Origin: Megalonaias nervosa | Lineage: Eukaryota; Mollusca; Bivalvia; Unionida; Unionidae | Reading direction: 5' to 3' | DNA length: 64,000 nucleotides | Assembly (NCBI GenBank): GCA_016617855.1 | Contig: JAECUM010017563.1 | Location: 1 to 64,000 of the forward strand | Part shown: positions 44,706-57,680 of the stretch, in pieces | How the letters are laid out: each line of letters begins with the position of its first letter | How positions within the stretch are numbered: position 1 is the stretch's first letter | Notes under the pieces: generated by a model | What the model was told of the DNA's origin: nothing | Databases searched by the model: none | What the model saw: the letters and a program-made list of their open reading frames with translations, nothing else | Made by a program: the position numbers and the translations under genes

Positions 44706-45192
44706 GTACATATATTTTATTTATATCACATATAAATAAATATATTTGCCCTTTGAACGGAATTCAGATTTACTACAAGCAGCTGTGTATTGACCTAGTG
44801 AATGAACTCCTCACATCCCCGAGTGTGTCCGCTACAAAATGTAGTTCTATGCATTTAGTGGCTATTTACAATCACCTCTGCATATGGATAAGTTGATCGT
44901 TTTCTTTTCTTGGTTTCTTTTTTTCTCCACATTGATTATATCAATATAATACACACTTATGATTTAAACACAAAGATGGTTTTAATGATAAAAGTACAGT
45001 AAAGCACTATTTACACTGGGATAGCTACGTCATTCACATGAACGTCATTCACATACCGGCGCATGGAAATTAATGTGGAATAGAAACTAAGCCAACTGAC
45101 GAACCAACAAAAGGTAATTAAAATATTTTAATATATTTACAGTTGATCTAAGTCATTATCCTGCTTTAGCAACAGTACAACCGACCATAATC
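44706..45192. other. No gene recognised
   Basis: No supported feature. Confidence 0.45.
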
Positions 45193-45193
45193 C

Positions 45194-45278
<85 letters not shown>
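45193..45278. repeat. (CT)n microsatellite
   Basis: About 43 units with one GT interruption. Confidence 0.95.
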
Positions 45279-45281
<3 letters not shown>

Positions 45282-45403
45282 CTTTGGTCGGTTTGACTTA
45301 ACTTTTACCATCATTAAGTCCAGAGATATCGTGGGATAACACAAACAAAAATTCTCTACGTTCGTCATTTCATGGATTTTAGCCCGTATCTTGCTACGAT
45401 GGT

Positions 45404-45404
<1 letters not shown>

Positions 45405-45437
<33 letters not shown>
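45405..45437. repeat. (GA)n microsatellite
   Basis: About 16 GA units, inverted relative to the CT run 130 bases upstream. Confidence 0.95.
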
Positions 45438-45439
<2 letters not shown>

Positions 45440-45959
45440 CTTTGGACATTTTCATATTTAAATAATAATCGATTATTTAGAACATTATAGTATGTTCAAG
45501 AAAAAACTACAAAACATTAAATACATCACAGTATGTGTACCAAGTAACCGAGGAATTTACTGGTTTGCAACTTTGTATCATTGATAAACACTGTAGATAA
45601 ATCCCAAGGAAAGTGCACACGTATCGTTATGACGAATCATATTCTTGTAGGTTACTTGGTGTAATTTCTGTTTCAAGGTTTTTTATCCAGCCCAAATTCC
45701 TTTTCTCTCTCACTCCACATTTCTGCGCAGTTTGTCCGTTATACATGAGAGGGGAGGGGAGAACAGAAAGCAGAAAGAATTGTGATGAAAATGTGTACCA
45801 TATTAATTCATTTAGAAAACGGGATTATTAATACTTTTCATCGTTATTTTCCTACGTCACTAGTGACTAATGTGTGAAAATTGATCATTGATTTAGAATC
45901 AACTGCAGACGCTCGCGAGAATGTTTATATACGCGTATTATTGCGCCATGGGCGGATCA
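45438..45959. other. No gene recognised
   Basis: No supported feature. Confidence 0.45.
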
Positions 45960-45996
45960 CAATTTGATATACCAATAGTATTGGTATATCAAATTG
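45960..45996. repeat. Perfect 37-bp palindrome
   Basis: Arms of 18 bases (CAATTTGATATACCAATA and its exact reverse complement) surround a single G at 45978. A TA microsatellite follows 50 bases later. Confidence 0.95.
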
Positions 45997-46042
45997 CTTT
46001 ATACCAACACTTTAAATGCATGTTATTTTTTAATGTATGTGG

Positions 46043-46046
<4 letters not shown>

Positions 46047-46121
<75 letters not shown>
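46047..46121. repeat. (TA)n microsatellite
   Basis: About 37 TA units; a short TGTA run follows at 46183-46203. Confidence 0.95.
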
Positions 46122-46123
<2 letters not shown>

Positions 46124-46203
46124 ATGTATGCATTCTTTTTAATGGTACTTCAGCACAGTCAAGTTTATATATTGCTGAGCATGTATGTATGTATGTATGT
46201 ATC

Positions 46204-46856
46204 GGTGTATGTACATATCAGGTGTCTGGAAACCCTTGTATTTGTTAGACATGTCCAGTGGTAACAATATTATGACTGCCAGTACAATTCTCATATTGGA
46301 CATTTCATAGTTATGAATGCAAAGTTTTTTTTATTCCTTTCCTTGTATTTAACTTCACAGTTGTATAATCAGGACTTTTAAACCTAGTATGAGAGACAAA
46401 CTGGGGTGGCAAATCTTCATATGACAGGTGTCAAGCTACCCTGAGCACCAGTCATAATTTGTCCCTATGGCTTCCAGCAACAACGCAGATTATAGTATAC
46501 ACTGCCATGCTGAAGTGATCCCATCTATACTGTCATTCATGCTAGTAGGCATCAAACAGCATACTTTCATTACAGTGCAATTTTTACAGTGACATAAATA
46601 CCATTGCAGCTTACATTTAAATATTAACAAGTTGGGTAAAGAATATATGTCAATGAGCAAAATATTTTTCTCCTACATCATTTCAATACTGTACCTGTAC
46701 CTTTTTCCTTTTGTGCTTGTTTAAACTAATTTAAGTATCAGGCACAGAAAGCTCAACATCCAGAGAGAATATTCAGTTAACACAGATGCATAGATATCAC
46801 CAGTTAGCTTCTCCAGTAAAAAATGAGATTACATAGATTTTAACCAATTTATACAT
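46204..46856. other. No gene recognised
   Basis: From about here to the right end the sequence is T-rich and lacks protein-like frames over long distances. Confidence 0.45.
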
Positions 46857-47437
46857 ACATGTTTAGAATTACAGTCTTATTAGGATTAAGATGTGTTTGT
46901 CATACATGTTTAGGATTACAGTGTTATTAGGACAAAGATGTGTTTGTCATACATGTTTAGGATTACAGTGTTATTAGGATTAAGATGTGTTTGTCATGCA
47001 TGTTTAGGATTACAGTGTTATTTGGATTTAGATGTGTTTGTCATGCATGTTTAGGATTTCATTGTTATTAGGATTAAGATGTGTTTGTCAGACATGTTTG
47101 GATTTAGATGTGTTTGTTATGCATGTTTAGGATTACAGTGTTATTTGGATTCAGATGTGTTTGTCATACATGTTTAGGATTCCAGTGTTATTTGGATTAA
47201 GATGTGTTTGCCATACATATTTAGGATTACAGTGTTATTTGGATTAAGATGTGTTTGTTATGCATGTTTAGGATTATTATTTGGATTAAGATGTGTTTGC
47301 CATACATGTTTAGGATTACAGTGTTATTTGGATTAAGATGTGTTTGCCATACATGTTTAGGATTACAGTGTTATTTGGATTAAGATGTGTTTGTCATACA
47401 TGTTTAGGATTACAGTGTTATAAGGATTTAAGATGTG
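46857..47437. repeat. 47-bp minisatellite, 13 units
   Basis: The unit begins ACATGTTTAGGATTACAGTG and ends AAGATGTGTTTGTCAT. Eleven units are full or nearly full length. Unit 6 is about 29 bases and unit 10 lacks 5 bases. Variants at fixed positions (ACAT/GCAT start, TTAGG/TTTGG, GTCAT/GCCAT/GTTAT end) are mixed along the array. Confidence 0.95.
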
Positions 47438-50006
47438 CCATACCACTGGATAGAACAGTCTGAAATAAAGTAAATCTTCTTTTTGAGCAGCACACAAGCT
47501 TTTGAGGCCCAACATTTTGGTTGTTTTTAGGAGATGGCCAGTATAAAGAGGTTTGATTAATGTTAGGTGCATCTTTTGGGGATTAATATTTCCATTGGGG
47601 AAGCTGAAGTACAAAAGGGACCAGTTTTAAGAGAATTTACAGTAATTGCTTTTAAATGTATTGTGACATGATGTTAAGCACTACAGAACCTAACCTCTGT
47701 AACCAGTCTTCCTCAGCAGGATGACCACCTACATGTATTCAGTTTTGTTCAAATCTTTTCTAATACTGTTAACTAATCAGACCTTTTTACTGACCACCTG
47801 TATAAAATGATCTAAATTAATTGGCCCTGACAGTCTCTGATTTGGTACAAATGTTTTCATTTTGTTAGCCTCCACTAGAGCAATGTATTGGCATATTATA
47901 CATGGTTTTACCTACCTGAGCCCATCATGTCACAGGAAGGATTTTATACCAGTTACAGTATATATTATGTACTTGAGACAGTACCTGATAACACATATTG
48001 GAAGGATCAGATTTCACCTGCTAATAGTTTTAGGACATGAAACTTAAGAATATAATGCCAACAGTAAATGCTTGTTGAAAGGTCACATTTTTAATTGAAG
48101 CACAATATTAATTTCTCATTTGAGGGGAAGTATGCAGAATATACCTTGTACAGAATATATATATTGCAAATACATGTATAAGTGACATTGTGTTTGGTGT
48201 GTTGAGGCATAGTGTTATCCATCACATTTTATATACTGATTGGAGATTGAATGATTCATTTGATGTTTTTTGATGCAGTTGAAGTAATATGGAGTATACA
48301 GCTCTGAGTTCATGAAATCTGTCTGGTAGATTTCTGAAGGTACTTATTGACACTATCTGGTTTCTCATCTGGCGCATATTTAAAACATTGTGGACATGCC
48401 TTATTTGTGAGCTACCGGTCTTACTGGATTTAAAGATTGCTAACAAATGGCAAATGGCAAAGTTAAATACCCTGGTCTGAGTAAATGACATTTCAGTCAG
48501 AGGTAAAGCCCTAAATTTCAGTAGCCATTTTTTTACAACTACAAAAATAATGTGAATAAAAATAAATACCCCGTAAATTAAACTTTTTGTTTGCATTCTG
48601 TTCAGTCATTTTGATGACTAATTACTAAATGCCATGTTTTTACAGTCAGTTTTGCTATTGAATGCTGATACATGGTACAGAGTTTAATAGTGGATACTAA
48701 TAGGTGCACTATGGCAATACTTATCACTAATACACAAAATCTTCAGGGTCATCATTTATATTTGGTAGTTGTACTGGCATTCAGCACTTATCAGTGGTGT
48801 ACAGTACATACCTCTGACCCTGTCTTTCTGCTATGACTGTACCAGCAATAAATGACTTTAATGGCCTGGCATATCTGACCAGATAGCTTACTTTCACCAC
48901 TGCCAGTTATTGTCAGCAACCAGTTCTTGTAATGGTTCTCAGAAAGCATAGATGTTGTCTCACACTGATAAATATATGATAGCACTGTAAAGTGGATGAC
49001 AAGAACCGGATCAGCAGGGCGATGATCTCTGAACCAATTAGACTATATTTAGAAACAGCCCATTCCACAAGCTATTTGCAATAAATAAATTTTGGTGGAT
49101 ATTTCTTTCAGAGAAATGAGTAACCTTATTTTAATTATTGAGACATTGAAAGTATAATGAAAACTGAATTTTTAAAATGAAATATTTGTTATATTTGTGA
49201 TAACTGCACCACCAGTACCTGTATAATCAATGACTTGCATCATTCCGGTTTCATACATGTTTGCAGCAACATCGCCACTGGTAATTCTTGAAATGCAGAC
49301 AGCAAAGGCCCATTTCCTGTGATTTCAGAACAAAGCCTTCCTTAAGGCTGCTGAATGTAGAGATAATTCAGGCCTTGATATTGAGAATAGATAGTATTAT
49401 ACTTGAAGTAGGTGATAGTTACAGACAAATATTCAGGCAACTTTCATTTTTACTGGGTGAAGAGCTGAGATGTCCCTCACAATTGTAAATTTATTATTGA
49501 AGTTTTGCTGTAACAAGGCCGGCACAAGCTATGTGCGAGCAGTGCACATTGATCCATTTTCAGAAGGGCTCTGAATCAGAGAAAGAAAAGGGGTGCAAAA
49601 ATCAGACAAGGGAGCTAAATGAAACAGAACCTTCTTTTCTTTTTCATCATATGAAAATCTTTTTATGTTGTCATAACTTACATTGATTTGTTAAGAGCTT
49701 TCATATCAGCAAATATTTTAATGATTGGGCTTGAGGGAGCACTAAATGTCTGTTTCCCACAGGGCACCATATTGCCTCACACTGGGCCCTGGCTGTGACT
49801 AAAGGATAATACTATATTCTAGTGAGCATGTGTTTAAATGACAATTAATAGAACCAGAAATATTGTTGGCAACAAAGATTCTACCACGAGCAGCTGTTCC
49901 CCAGTACCACATTTACCCTCATGGGGGAAAAGGGTTTAAAATCATCCTCTGCCATGCCACAGAGGATTAGGCCTTCAATAGTCAATTTAATTTTTTACAA
50001 AAAGGG
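47438..50006. other. No gene recognised
   Basis: Open frames on both strands have no recognisable content. Confidence 0.45.
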
Positions 50007-50080
50007 GAGCAATTATAGCTCAGTTGGTACAGAGCCAGACTCATGATCCAATGGTCTTCAGATACGATACCTGCTCAGGC
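50007..50080 (+). repeat. tRNA-like sequence or SINE head
   Basis: GGGAGCAATTATAGCTCAGT includes an acceptor-like start and a strong A box (TAGCTCAGTTGG). CAGATACGATACCTGCTC has a B-box-like core and an acceptor complement. The B box departs from GGTTCGANTCC, so this is a relic or SINE head. Confidence 0.45.
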
Positions 50081-50450
50081 CAGTCAGGGTTGGCTTAAAA
50101 ATCAACCTATCAACCAACTTTTTGGCAAGCAATTTGAGGATCATGGCCCAGGCATATGCAGCTTATGACCTGTGACCCGGTTTTATCTGGTTACATTTAC
50201 ATTATACAGGTACATATAAAAATCACTCTCCAGCCTGTGCCCTGGAGAAAAGTTGCATGTGCCCGATGAAAGACAGTTTAATGGTAGTACAAACTTATTT
50301 TGTCTGGATGGATTTAAATGATACATAAAGTATAAACTAATCTTCATTTAATTCCGCAATTTAATTTCAATCATGGTTAATCCCATTGTTAATTTTTTTG
50401 TCATGAAATTTTTTCCCCAAGTTCTGTTGTTTTTGTTTTCCATTTTATAA

Positions 50451-50855
50451 TACATAGGTCATATCTTTGATGTTATTGAATAAAACATAGGTCATAGATT
50501 TTGATTTTATTAGATGATACATAGGTCGTATATTTGATTTTAATGGATGATACATAGGTCATATATTTGATTGTATTGATTGATACACGTCATATATTTG
50601 ATTGTATTGGATGATACATAGGTCATATATTTGATTGTATGGATGATACATAGGTCATATATTGATTTTATTGGATGATACATTGGTCATAACTGATTTT
50701 ATAGGATGATACATAGGTCATATATTGTATTGGATGATACATAGGTCATATTTGATTTTATTGGATGATACATTGGTCATAATTGATTTTATTGGATGAT
50801 ACATTTGTCATATATTTAATTTTATTGCATGATACATAGATCATATCCTTGATTT
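50451..50855. repeat. ~32-bp minisatellite, 13 units
   Basis: The unit ATACATAGGTCATATATTTG + ATTTTATTGGATG varies from 28 to 34 bases through small deletions. Each unit keeps GGTCATA or a close variant. Confidence 0.9.
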
Positions 50856-51240
50856 TCACTAACATAAACTGAGCCTGGATCCCTTGAGAATTTCCAGTTT
50901 TTTAGTCAATAATTTATGATTTACCATGACATGTTTATAAAAAAAAATGATAATACTTTTCAGAGGTGTAAAGATAGAATGTCTTATATTTTTATAAGTA
51001 AATGCTTAAGTACTTACCACGCAGAGATTGTCCAAATTTTACTTCCAATCTGGATCTCCTGCAAGTTTATTTACTGGTCTTTGAGAAATTTCCATATACA
51101 TGTATTAATTTTAGTCTCAGTTTTGGCTGAAACTTGAGCTGAGTTGATCAGTATTGGGAAGATAATATCAGGTTATTCATTACAATTGATTTTATGGCCA
51201 CCCGATAATAAATATGGATTTCTTTGGTTCCCAGTGAACC
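50856..51240. other. No gene recognised
   Basis: No supported feature. Confidence 0.45.
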
Positions 51241-51566
51241 AGTTTTGAGTGTGTGATTTGGATTTTTAACGTAGCTTTAACAATTTTTCAGTCATATTGC
51301 TACAACATCTGCAGTGTGGCAGTTTATAGTGATGTCTAGCATTGGGGTATCATGCCGCAGACATGTAGCATGATGTTCCACCCAGTCACATTATCCTGAC
51401 ACCAGGCCAACCAGTCCCAACACTAACTTCTTAATACTGAGAGCCAAGCGAGGCAGCTGTCAGTACCATTTTTGTAAGTCTTTGGTATGACTTGGCCAGG
51501 GATTGAACCCACGACCTCCTGCATCCGAGGCAGATGCTCTAAGCACTAGGCCACCAGAGCGGTATA
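51241..51566 (-). repeat. SINE family B, near full length
   Basis: On the minus strand the tRNA head (CTCTGGTGGCCTAGTGCTTA; B box GTGGGTTCAATCCC) is followed by a 200-base body and the tail TTGTTAAAGCTACGTTAAAA. Fragments with the same tail lie at 18072 and 19929. Confidence 0.85.
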
Positions 51567-52019
51567 AGCCAGCTTTGATAAATGGGGGCTGTAAACAACA
51601 TAAACAACTTCAACCAAATCTTTAAAGCAATTATTTGAAGTCAGTTTTATGGGTAATTGATAGTCTGTTATTACTTGATAATATGCCTGAACTTTGATGG
51701 TATCCAGAATTGTCAAAAGGGAAACACTTTTGCAGTGTCATCTGTTGTTTTTTTTTTTCTTTCTGGAGTAGGTGAAAATTTATGTTTAATAGGATATATT
51801 GCTGGTTGGTTGGTTTAAATGGATTTTTTTAAACACATTTATTCAAATATCATGCTGAGGAAATAGGAGCTAACTGCTTTTCCCAGGGACTCAATGAGGC
51901 ATCTGACCTGACCTGGCCTGGACTTTAAAGGTATTGAACCCACAACTCTTTCTTTAGGAATCAATTGCTCTTGGATCTGAGCAACTATGGTTGCACGCTT
52001 CCATATAGGCAGAGCTAAT

Positions 52020-52260
52020 ATTTTGGTTGTTGTTGTGGGTTTAATGCCATTTTTTCAGCAAGATAGGTTATACATGGTGGCCAGTATTACTGGTGTTGGA
52101 AAAACCCAGGACCCCCCAGTAAGAACCACCTACCCATGGATGTTACTGGCATGTTTATTCACATACCCACATTAGCCAGTCATGAGACTTGAACCAACTA
52201 GGACAGTGGTGAGATAGCAGTGATTGGTGAAGGTGAGCACTTTAGACCCTCAGACACCCG
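52020..52260 (-). repeat. SINE family A, copy 4 (diverged)
   Basis: Minus-strand copy with a short (CAA)n tail, CAGCAAGATAGGTTATACAT and GGTGGCCAGTATTACTGG. The head is decayed. Confidence 0.8.
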
Positions 52261-52736
52261 GGACCACACTAATATTTCGATACAGGGAGTGTCTTTGTCC
52301 CAGATGTTAACCTCCATGGAAAATTGTTCCATATCCTGCACTTCAAATCTCCCTGTATGCCATCACCTGCATCATGTAAACTATTTGCCAATTTTAGAAT
52401 AATATAAATTTATGCAGTCAGAGTGAAATAAATAAGTCAAATGTAATTATTCTCTTTCTGTAAAGGGGTGTGTCGTGTGGTTGTCCCCTCTGTTAATTGA
52501 TTTGGCGATCATTATATAGAGGATGACCTCCCTTGATGTTATTGCCCAGTGTGAGTGGATAAATAGAACATTGACGGAGAACTGAGCGAGAAGAAATAAA
52601 CAAATACAAGCCCCCTTAAACAATAAAATAAAATAAATCTTTAATTAATTAATGCATAAACTAACATTGCAATTTCAATCCAACAGATTTACATTAATGG
52701 AATTTAATAGCAGTGTTCAATTTACAGATTCGTTCA
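52261..52736. other. No gene recognised
   Basis: No supported feature. Confidence 0.4.
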
Positions 52737-52964
52737 TCATAGTAATGAGTGGTGAAAAGAGTACAATGTCCATGCCTGACTTGCATCACCTGGCATCATT
52801 CCTCTATTGACTTTGTGTATTCTACGTCTAGCATGTATGCTTGGTTCTTCCTCTGACATTTCTATTCTGAACTCTCTATTTATGGACTTCCCTCTTGGAC
52901 TGTCCTTATCGGGTTCTCGGGGAGGGATATAGAATGCTGTTTCCTTAAATGTCAAGATTACCAC
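52737..52964 (-). other. Charged open frame, possible exon or element fragment
   Basis: The 75-codon frame reads TFKETAFYIPPREPDKDSPR and FRIEMSEEEPSIHARRRIHK, a mixed-charge composition unlike the low-complexity frames nearby. A donor-like CAG/GTGATG lies near 52795 on the minus strand. No family is recognised and no clear acceptor was found. Confidence 0.25.
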
Positions 52965-53471
52965 TAAATTGCTATGCGTATCACAACCTATCCATATATA
53001 AAATTCTCTTACTTTCGTTATTCAGAAATGTAAATAGCTATCCACACTGCATAAATTCTGACATAATGTGACCTTAATGATTAATGGTCCGTACAAATTT
53101 ACTGTATTTGAGGTAAGGTACCATCGTTATCTCAAGTTACAAATGACTAGTGCAATATATATCCAAGTCTGACCTTAATTTGACAGTTCATCACCCTCGC
53201 TCCCTGCAGCGATTGACTCGAAATTAACATGTGCGCTGTATACAAATACTGCCGTATATATCTGCATATGCTATTATACGTCTTCTTACTCTAACTAGTC
53301 AGTTCCACTCAATAAGGTAAATGCTTGATTACTATTGCATACGATTCACTAAATTCTAGCTTACAGTAACCAATAACCTGCAGGATCATTCAAGCATTAC
53401 AAAATCATATGTAAATATGTAATTATCATTAACTCACGATAAACAGTATCATCCTACAGACAAAGGAAATT

Positions 53472-53613
53472 AATTCATATAACCATAAGAAATTCTACAC
53501 ATTTGAATATTTGGATTAATTCATAAATCCCTATGAAATACTACACATTTGAATATTTGGATTACATCATAAATCCCTATGAAATACTACACATTTGAAT
53601 GTGTGGATTACAT
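53472..53613. repeat. 46-47 bp tandem repeat, 3 units
   Basis: CTACACATTTGAATATTTGG recurs at 53495, 53541 and 53588 (last unit with GTGTGG). Confidence 0.85.
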
Positions 53614-54969
53614 GTAATCCGTCAATTCTATCAATGAACTAATAACTGTAAAATTAAAGAATTAAATTGCAAAACAACTCTAACATATCAACAGATTTCT
53701 ATGAAATTGAATAAACGATACATAGCATGGATCACAGCATATCAAACACAGTTGCATAAAACCAAACAAATAAGATAGAAACTAACATGGAAATTAAAAT
53801 TGCTTACCTTAATGCTGTTTCTTTTCCACACAATCATGCATCCTAGCACTATAGCCTGTCCTTTCCTTTCAAGACAGCTGTCTGGCCTCTTTACTTGTTA
53901 ACGAGGGAAAACACTATTCTTTTAGGTTTCCCATGGAGTCAACCTGTCTTCTCTCAAGCAAGATTTCTGACTAAAGAATTTTGACTACAGTCGATAATTT
54001 TAAACTCCCATAACTTCCAAAGTGTACCCCTTAATTTTAACTGGCCAATTGAAAGCAACTGTTCCTAACTTTTCCCCAAAATAATCATGTCTTTCATCAG
54101 ATTTTGACAGCCTAGAATATGATGCGATCAACTTTCCTTTTGAAGATCAATTATTTGACATGCGGTCCTTTACAAACTGATACGTTCTAATGTACTCTCT
54201 GCCAAGATGCCGTTATATTGACTGGGTCAATTCTACTGAACCTTAAACATAGGTCCTTTTATGTTTCAGAGATGAAATAAGGGAAATATCAAAGTGATCT
54301 TTCTCAAAGACTTTTCTGGCTTGACTATGATAAAATTTTAATGCACAATTTATTCAACTTGAAGATTCAGTACTTCTTCAAAATTCGACACATTACACTT
54401 TCCAAGAAACTTAATGTTAAACTTTTGTATATAAATTTATAGACAAGTAATATGTAATACTTTAAGAGCCCAGTATACATCATTCTTTGCCAGATATCTT
54501 TTAGTAATGCTTTACCACAAACATATGATATAAAGACTTGTTTAACACCATTATCGGAAAGGTAAACGTTAGGAAGATAGTTGCTATGTTCTAGGCAAAT
54601 AATGCATGGTTGAAGCAGTATTCATTTTGTACATAGACATAGAAACAACTATATCTGTGAAAATACAAATATCAGATAGATTTTTATTCATAAATGATAT
54701 ATTTCCTGCATACCAGGCAAGTAAAAAAAATACATAAGTTTTAAAAAATGTGAAACTGTAACAGATAAAAAATCAAATTATATCATATATATCTGCATGC
54801 CAACATGTCTACCAGATTTCATTTGTCTACCTAGACTGAGCTTCCTATATCTTGGAAATCACTTTTTCAAACACCCTTCCAATTATGTTTTATTTTGTGG
54901 GAGTGAGGTTATTATCCATGACTATGTCCATCGGTCAGTCTGCCTGTTTGTTTTTTCTTTTGTATACAT
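53614..54969. other. No gene recognised
   Basis: AT-rich; nothing supported. Confidence 0.45.
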
Positions 54970-55420
54970 TCATTTGTAGAACATGAATCTAAAACTATTC
55001 AGGATATCTTCATGAAACACTTTGTACACATATTGAACTCATGGCTCAGATGTCCCTTTTGCTATTCAGTTTGAATAATTTTGATGTTTTCATCATTTTT
55101 GTGTTCATTCATCCACCCATTATCCAAACTTTAAACTCAAAGACCATACTAAGATATCTCCACGATACTTGATATGTATATTAGACCAGCATTCCACTTG
55201 TGTGCCATTTACTATTCACAATTCTTTAGTTTGAATATTTTTTACTTTATTTGTTATCCTTTCATACATCATTTATACTTTTCCATCTGGAGCATAAATC
55301 CAAAACTGTACAGGATATTTCTGTGAAAGTCGGTACACTCACTCGACTGTGGTCCAGACGTTCCTTTTGCTGTGTAGATTTCTTTACTTCAATATTTTAA
55401 ATTTTTTTTATTAAGTGTTT
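54970..55420. repeat. Degenerate ~165-bp tandem repeat, 3 units
   Basis: Variants of AACTATTCAGGATATCTTCA with a following TACAC...CTTTTGCTATTCAGTTT occur near 54992, 55142 and 55302. This resembles a repeat type common in mollusc DNA. Confidence 0.6.
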
Positions 55421-56865
55421 TTGTCTGTCCTTGTATTATAGAGCTAAATTTAGTTATTTCAGGTGCTATGGTATTTTTATAAGTTTTAGAAGAGAAGATA
55501 TATTTGTGTATAAATTTTCTAAATTCTCTCCATAAATTTAATAATAGTATGTCTATGATAGAGGTGTAGCCCTTTAGTCACTGTTAAATTCAGAGGCTGA
55601 GATTCTGGGTGAATACCATATTATCAGCAGCTACTCAAAGGCAATTTTGTCAAGTTACAGTGCTAGCTGAGAAATTGAAACAAAAAAGTATGTATGACAG
55701 TTGGATTATGTGTTTGTAAAGCTAATTAAAATCAATTATAGCAAGTTTGCCTTAATACTTAAACACTAAAATTAGTGACCAGTTGTAGGGAAATTTGAAT
55801 CTCTTTTAGTAGGTATAAAGTGCTTAAAATAGAGTTGAGTAGTTATAGTTTAATTTTGAATTAATTTGCTCATAAGGATAAAGTTTACAAGTAATTTCCA
55901 TCTTAATATAACATTTTTTGAAAATTCTAACATACAGTATCAGTGGGAAAAGAGATTGTGTATGGAGAGAAGATATATGGCTTTATTTTGGATTACATAA
56001 TTTAGATTTTGTGCATTTTGAGATGTAGATTAGAGTTAGATAAAGGGTCTGCACCTAACACAATCAGACCATAAGTTCAGTTCTAGAAAAGGTCTTCAGG
56101 GAATGCTCTCCATGAAGTTTGCTAGGATTGTTTATAAGCCAGTCAAATATAGTGCGAGGGAGTCAGCATGAAGAATTAGAGGTATCAGAGCTCCATTAAA
56201 TGTAGAAAAGAAAAACAACTCTCTTGGTTGTGACTAATTCCCCATAGTGCAGTTACATAAATAGGCACTACTACACTTACTTCAGTTATCCACACTTCTT
56301 TTTCCAGGGCATAACTTTGGTCTCATGATATTCGTGGGCTGAGCTCAAACAATTTTAAACATTTAACTTGAAGGGATATTTGCAAAGTTTAGAATATTTT
56401 GTTACAGCTTTTTTGTTTCGTAAAACCTGTCAATCATTTTAATGCAGGTCAGTATATAGACTAATGTTCTGTAAAACAATCTGCAGCTGCATGTGCAGCA
56501 CATTGGACACCTGCAGATATGTGTGTGTTGTAAAATAGATAAATGACATTAATGTACAAAGGTAATCCCAGAATAATTCTGTTGTTGAGCTAAGACCAGT
56601 CTGTAAAATCCTGGTGCTCTGAGGGTACTCTCTAAATGATATCAAGGGCGGCACTGATAGAGTTTATGAATGTAATTGTCATATCCTACAATTTTAAGGT
56701 TGTTTCATCTTTTTAAAAATCCCTAGAACATGATCCACATTCGGGAAGACCATTATATGTGATTGTTGAGTGAAGTGGCTATTGTGACTGGGCACTAATA
56801 AAGAAATTTATACATGTACTACAGTGCAATAATATTGTTTTTAATACCACTTGTATATGATGTAT
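55421..56865. other. No gene recognised
   Basis: No supported feature. Confidence 0.45.
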
Positions 56866-57068
56866 ATACTTGCTTATAAGACAAATCCAGTTGTAAACTG
56901 CACAGACCCAGATGCTGTTGCATAATGTACTGGCAGATCTGGGTCAGTGCAGTTTGCTGTGAGTAATAAGTAGAACAAACAACACAGACCCTGATCTGCA
57001 GGTGAATTATGCTATGGCAGATCAGGGTCTTTGTTGTTTGTAGTTTGACCCATTCTGTAAGTGAGTAT
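56866..57068. mobile_element. Double-hairpin MITE, copy 1
   Basis: Termini ATACTTGCTTA and GTGAGTAT (inverted-repeat-like) enclose two large hairpins. The first pairs AAACTGCACAGACCCAGAT with its complement GATCTGGGTCAGTGCAGTTT. The second pairs ACAGACCCTGATCTGC with GCAGATCAGGGTCTTTGT. Copy 2 at 59387 has the same layout. No coding capacity. Confidence 0.75.
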
Positions 57069-57299
57069 AGATGGTATTAAATTCTGTATAGTTAAATTCC
57101 AATCTTTTACTTTTGAATTTATCCAGTTTTTGGAATATATTTATTTTATCAATCTCAGTTTTATGACATCAAATGTTGATCTTGATCAGATATGGTAATT
57201 AACATTGTAATTCTTATTGATTCTTGAATTAATCCTGTGTTAGATGTTAGGGTAGGTGCTTTGATTAATTCACTCAAGAATGTCAGAGACAGTTGAGAC

Positions 57300-57470
57300 A
57301 ATCTGCAGTGGAAAAGGAGGGACAAAGGTGTAGATTCCAATCCTACTATTGGACCAGCCTGGGTTATTAGCTACCATGGTGTGTCCTTCAGCAAGGCATG
57401 TTACTCCAGTTGCCTTTGTACTAAATAGCCTACTTGTGTTGCTGTGCTGTAAAGCACAAAAACCAAATCA
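57300..57470 (+). repeat. Dispersed SINE-like remnant
   Basis: A word set including TGTGTCCTTCAGCAAGGCAT and TGCTGTGCTGTAAAGCAC recalls a SINE body with the CTTGAGCAAGGCA motif common in animal SINEs. The tRNA head is not intact. Confidence 0.35.
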
Positions 57471-57628
57471 AACTTTTATACAGTTGAATGTTAATAGCTC
57501 TTACTGAATCTATGCTTAAACATAGTTAGATGTGTATCTTTGTTTTCTGCCAATGATAACATCAGAATTGTAGACCATGATGTTAATGTTAAAGATTATG
57601 GAGGTTATTATTATGATGATGATTATAT

Positions 57629-57636
57629 TATTATTA

Positions 57637-57680
<44 letters not shown>
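57629..57680. repeat. (ATT)n microsatellite
   Basis: About 17 ATT units with one GTT. Confidence 0.95.

Noticed and set aside
46440..46570. Words CACTGCCATGCTGAAG resembling the SINE B body
   Set aside because: Match too short and not continued by other family words.
50007..50080. Functional tRNA gene
   Set aside because: The B box and stems are imperfect and the sequence continues like a SINE; the same reasoning applies at 42108, 58750 and 19500.
46857..50855. CRISPR array in the 47-bp and 32-bp repeats
   Set aside because: Units are directly adjacent with no unique spacers, and the genome is eukaryotic.
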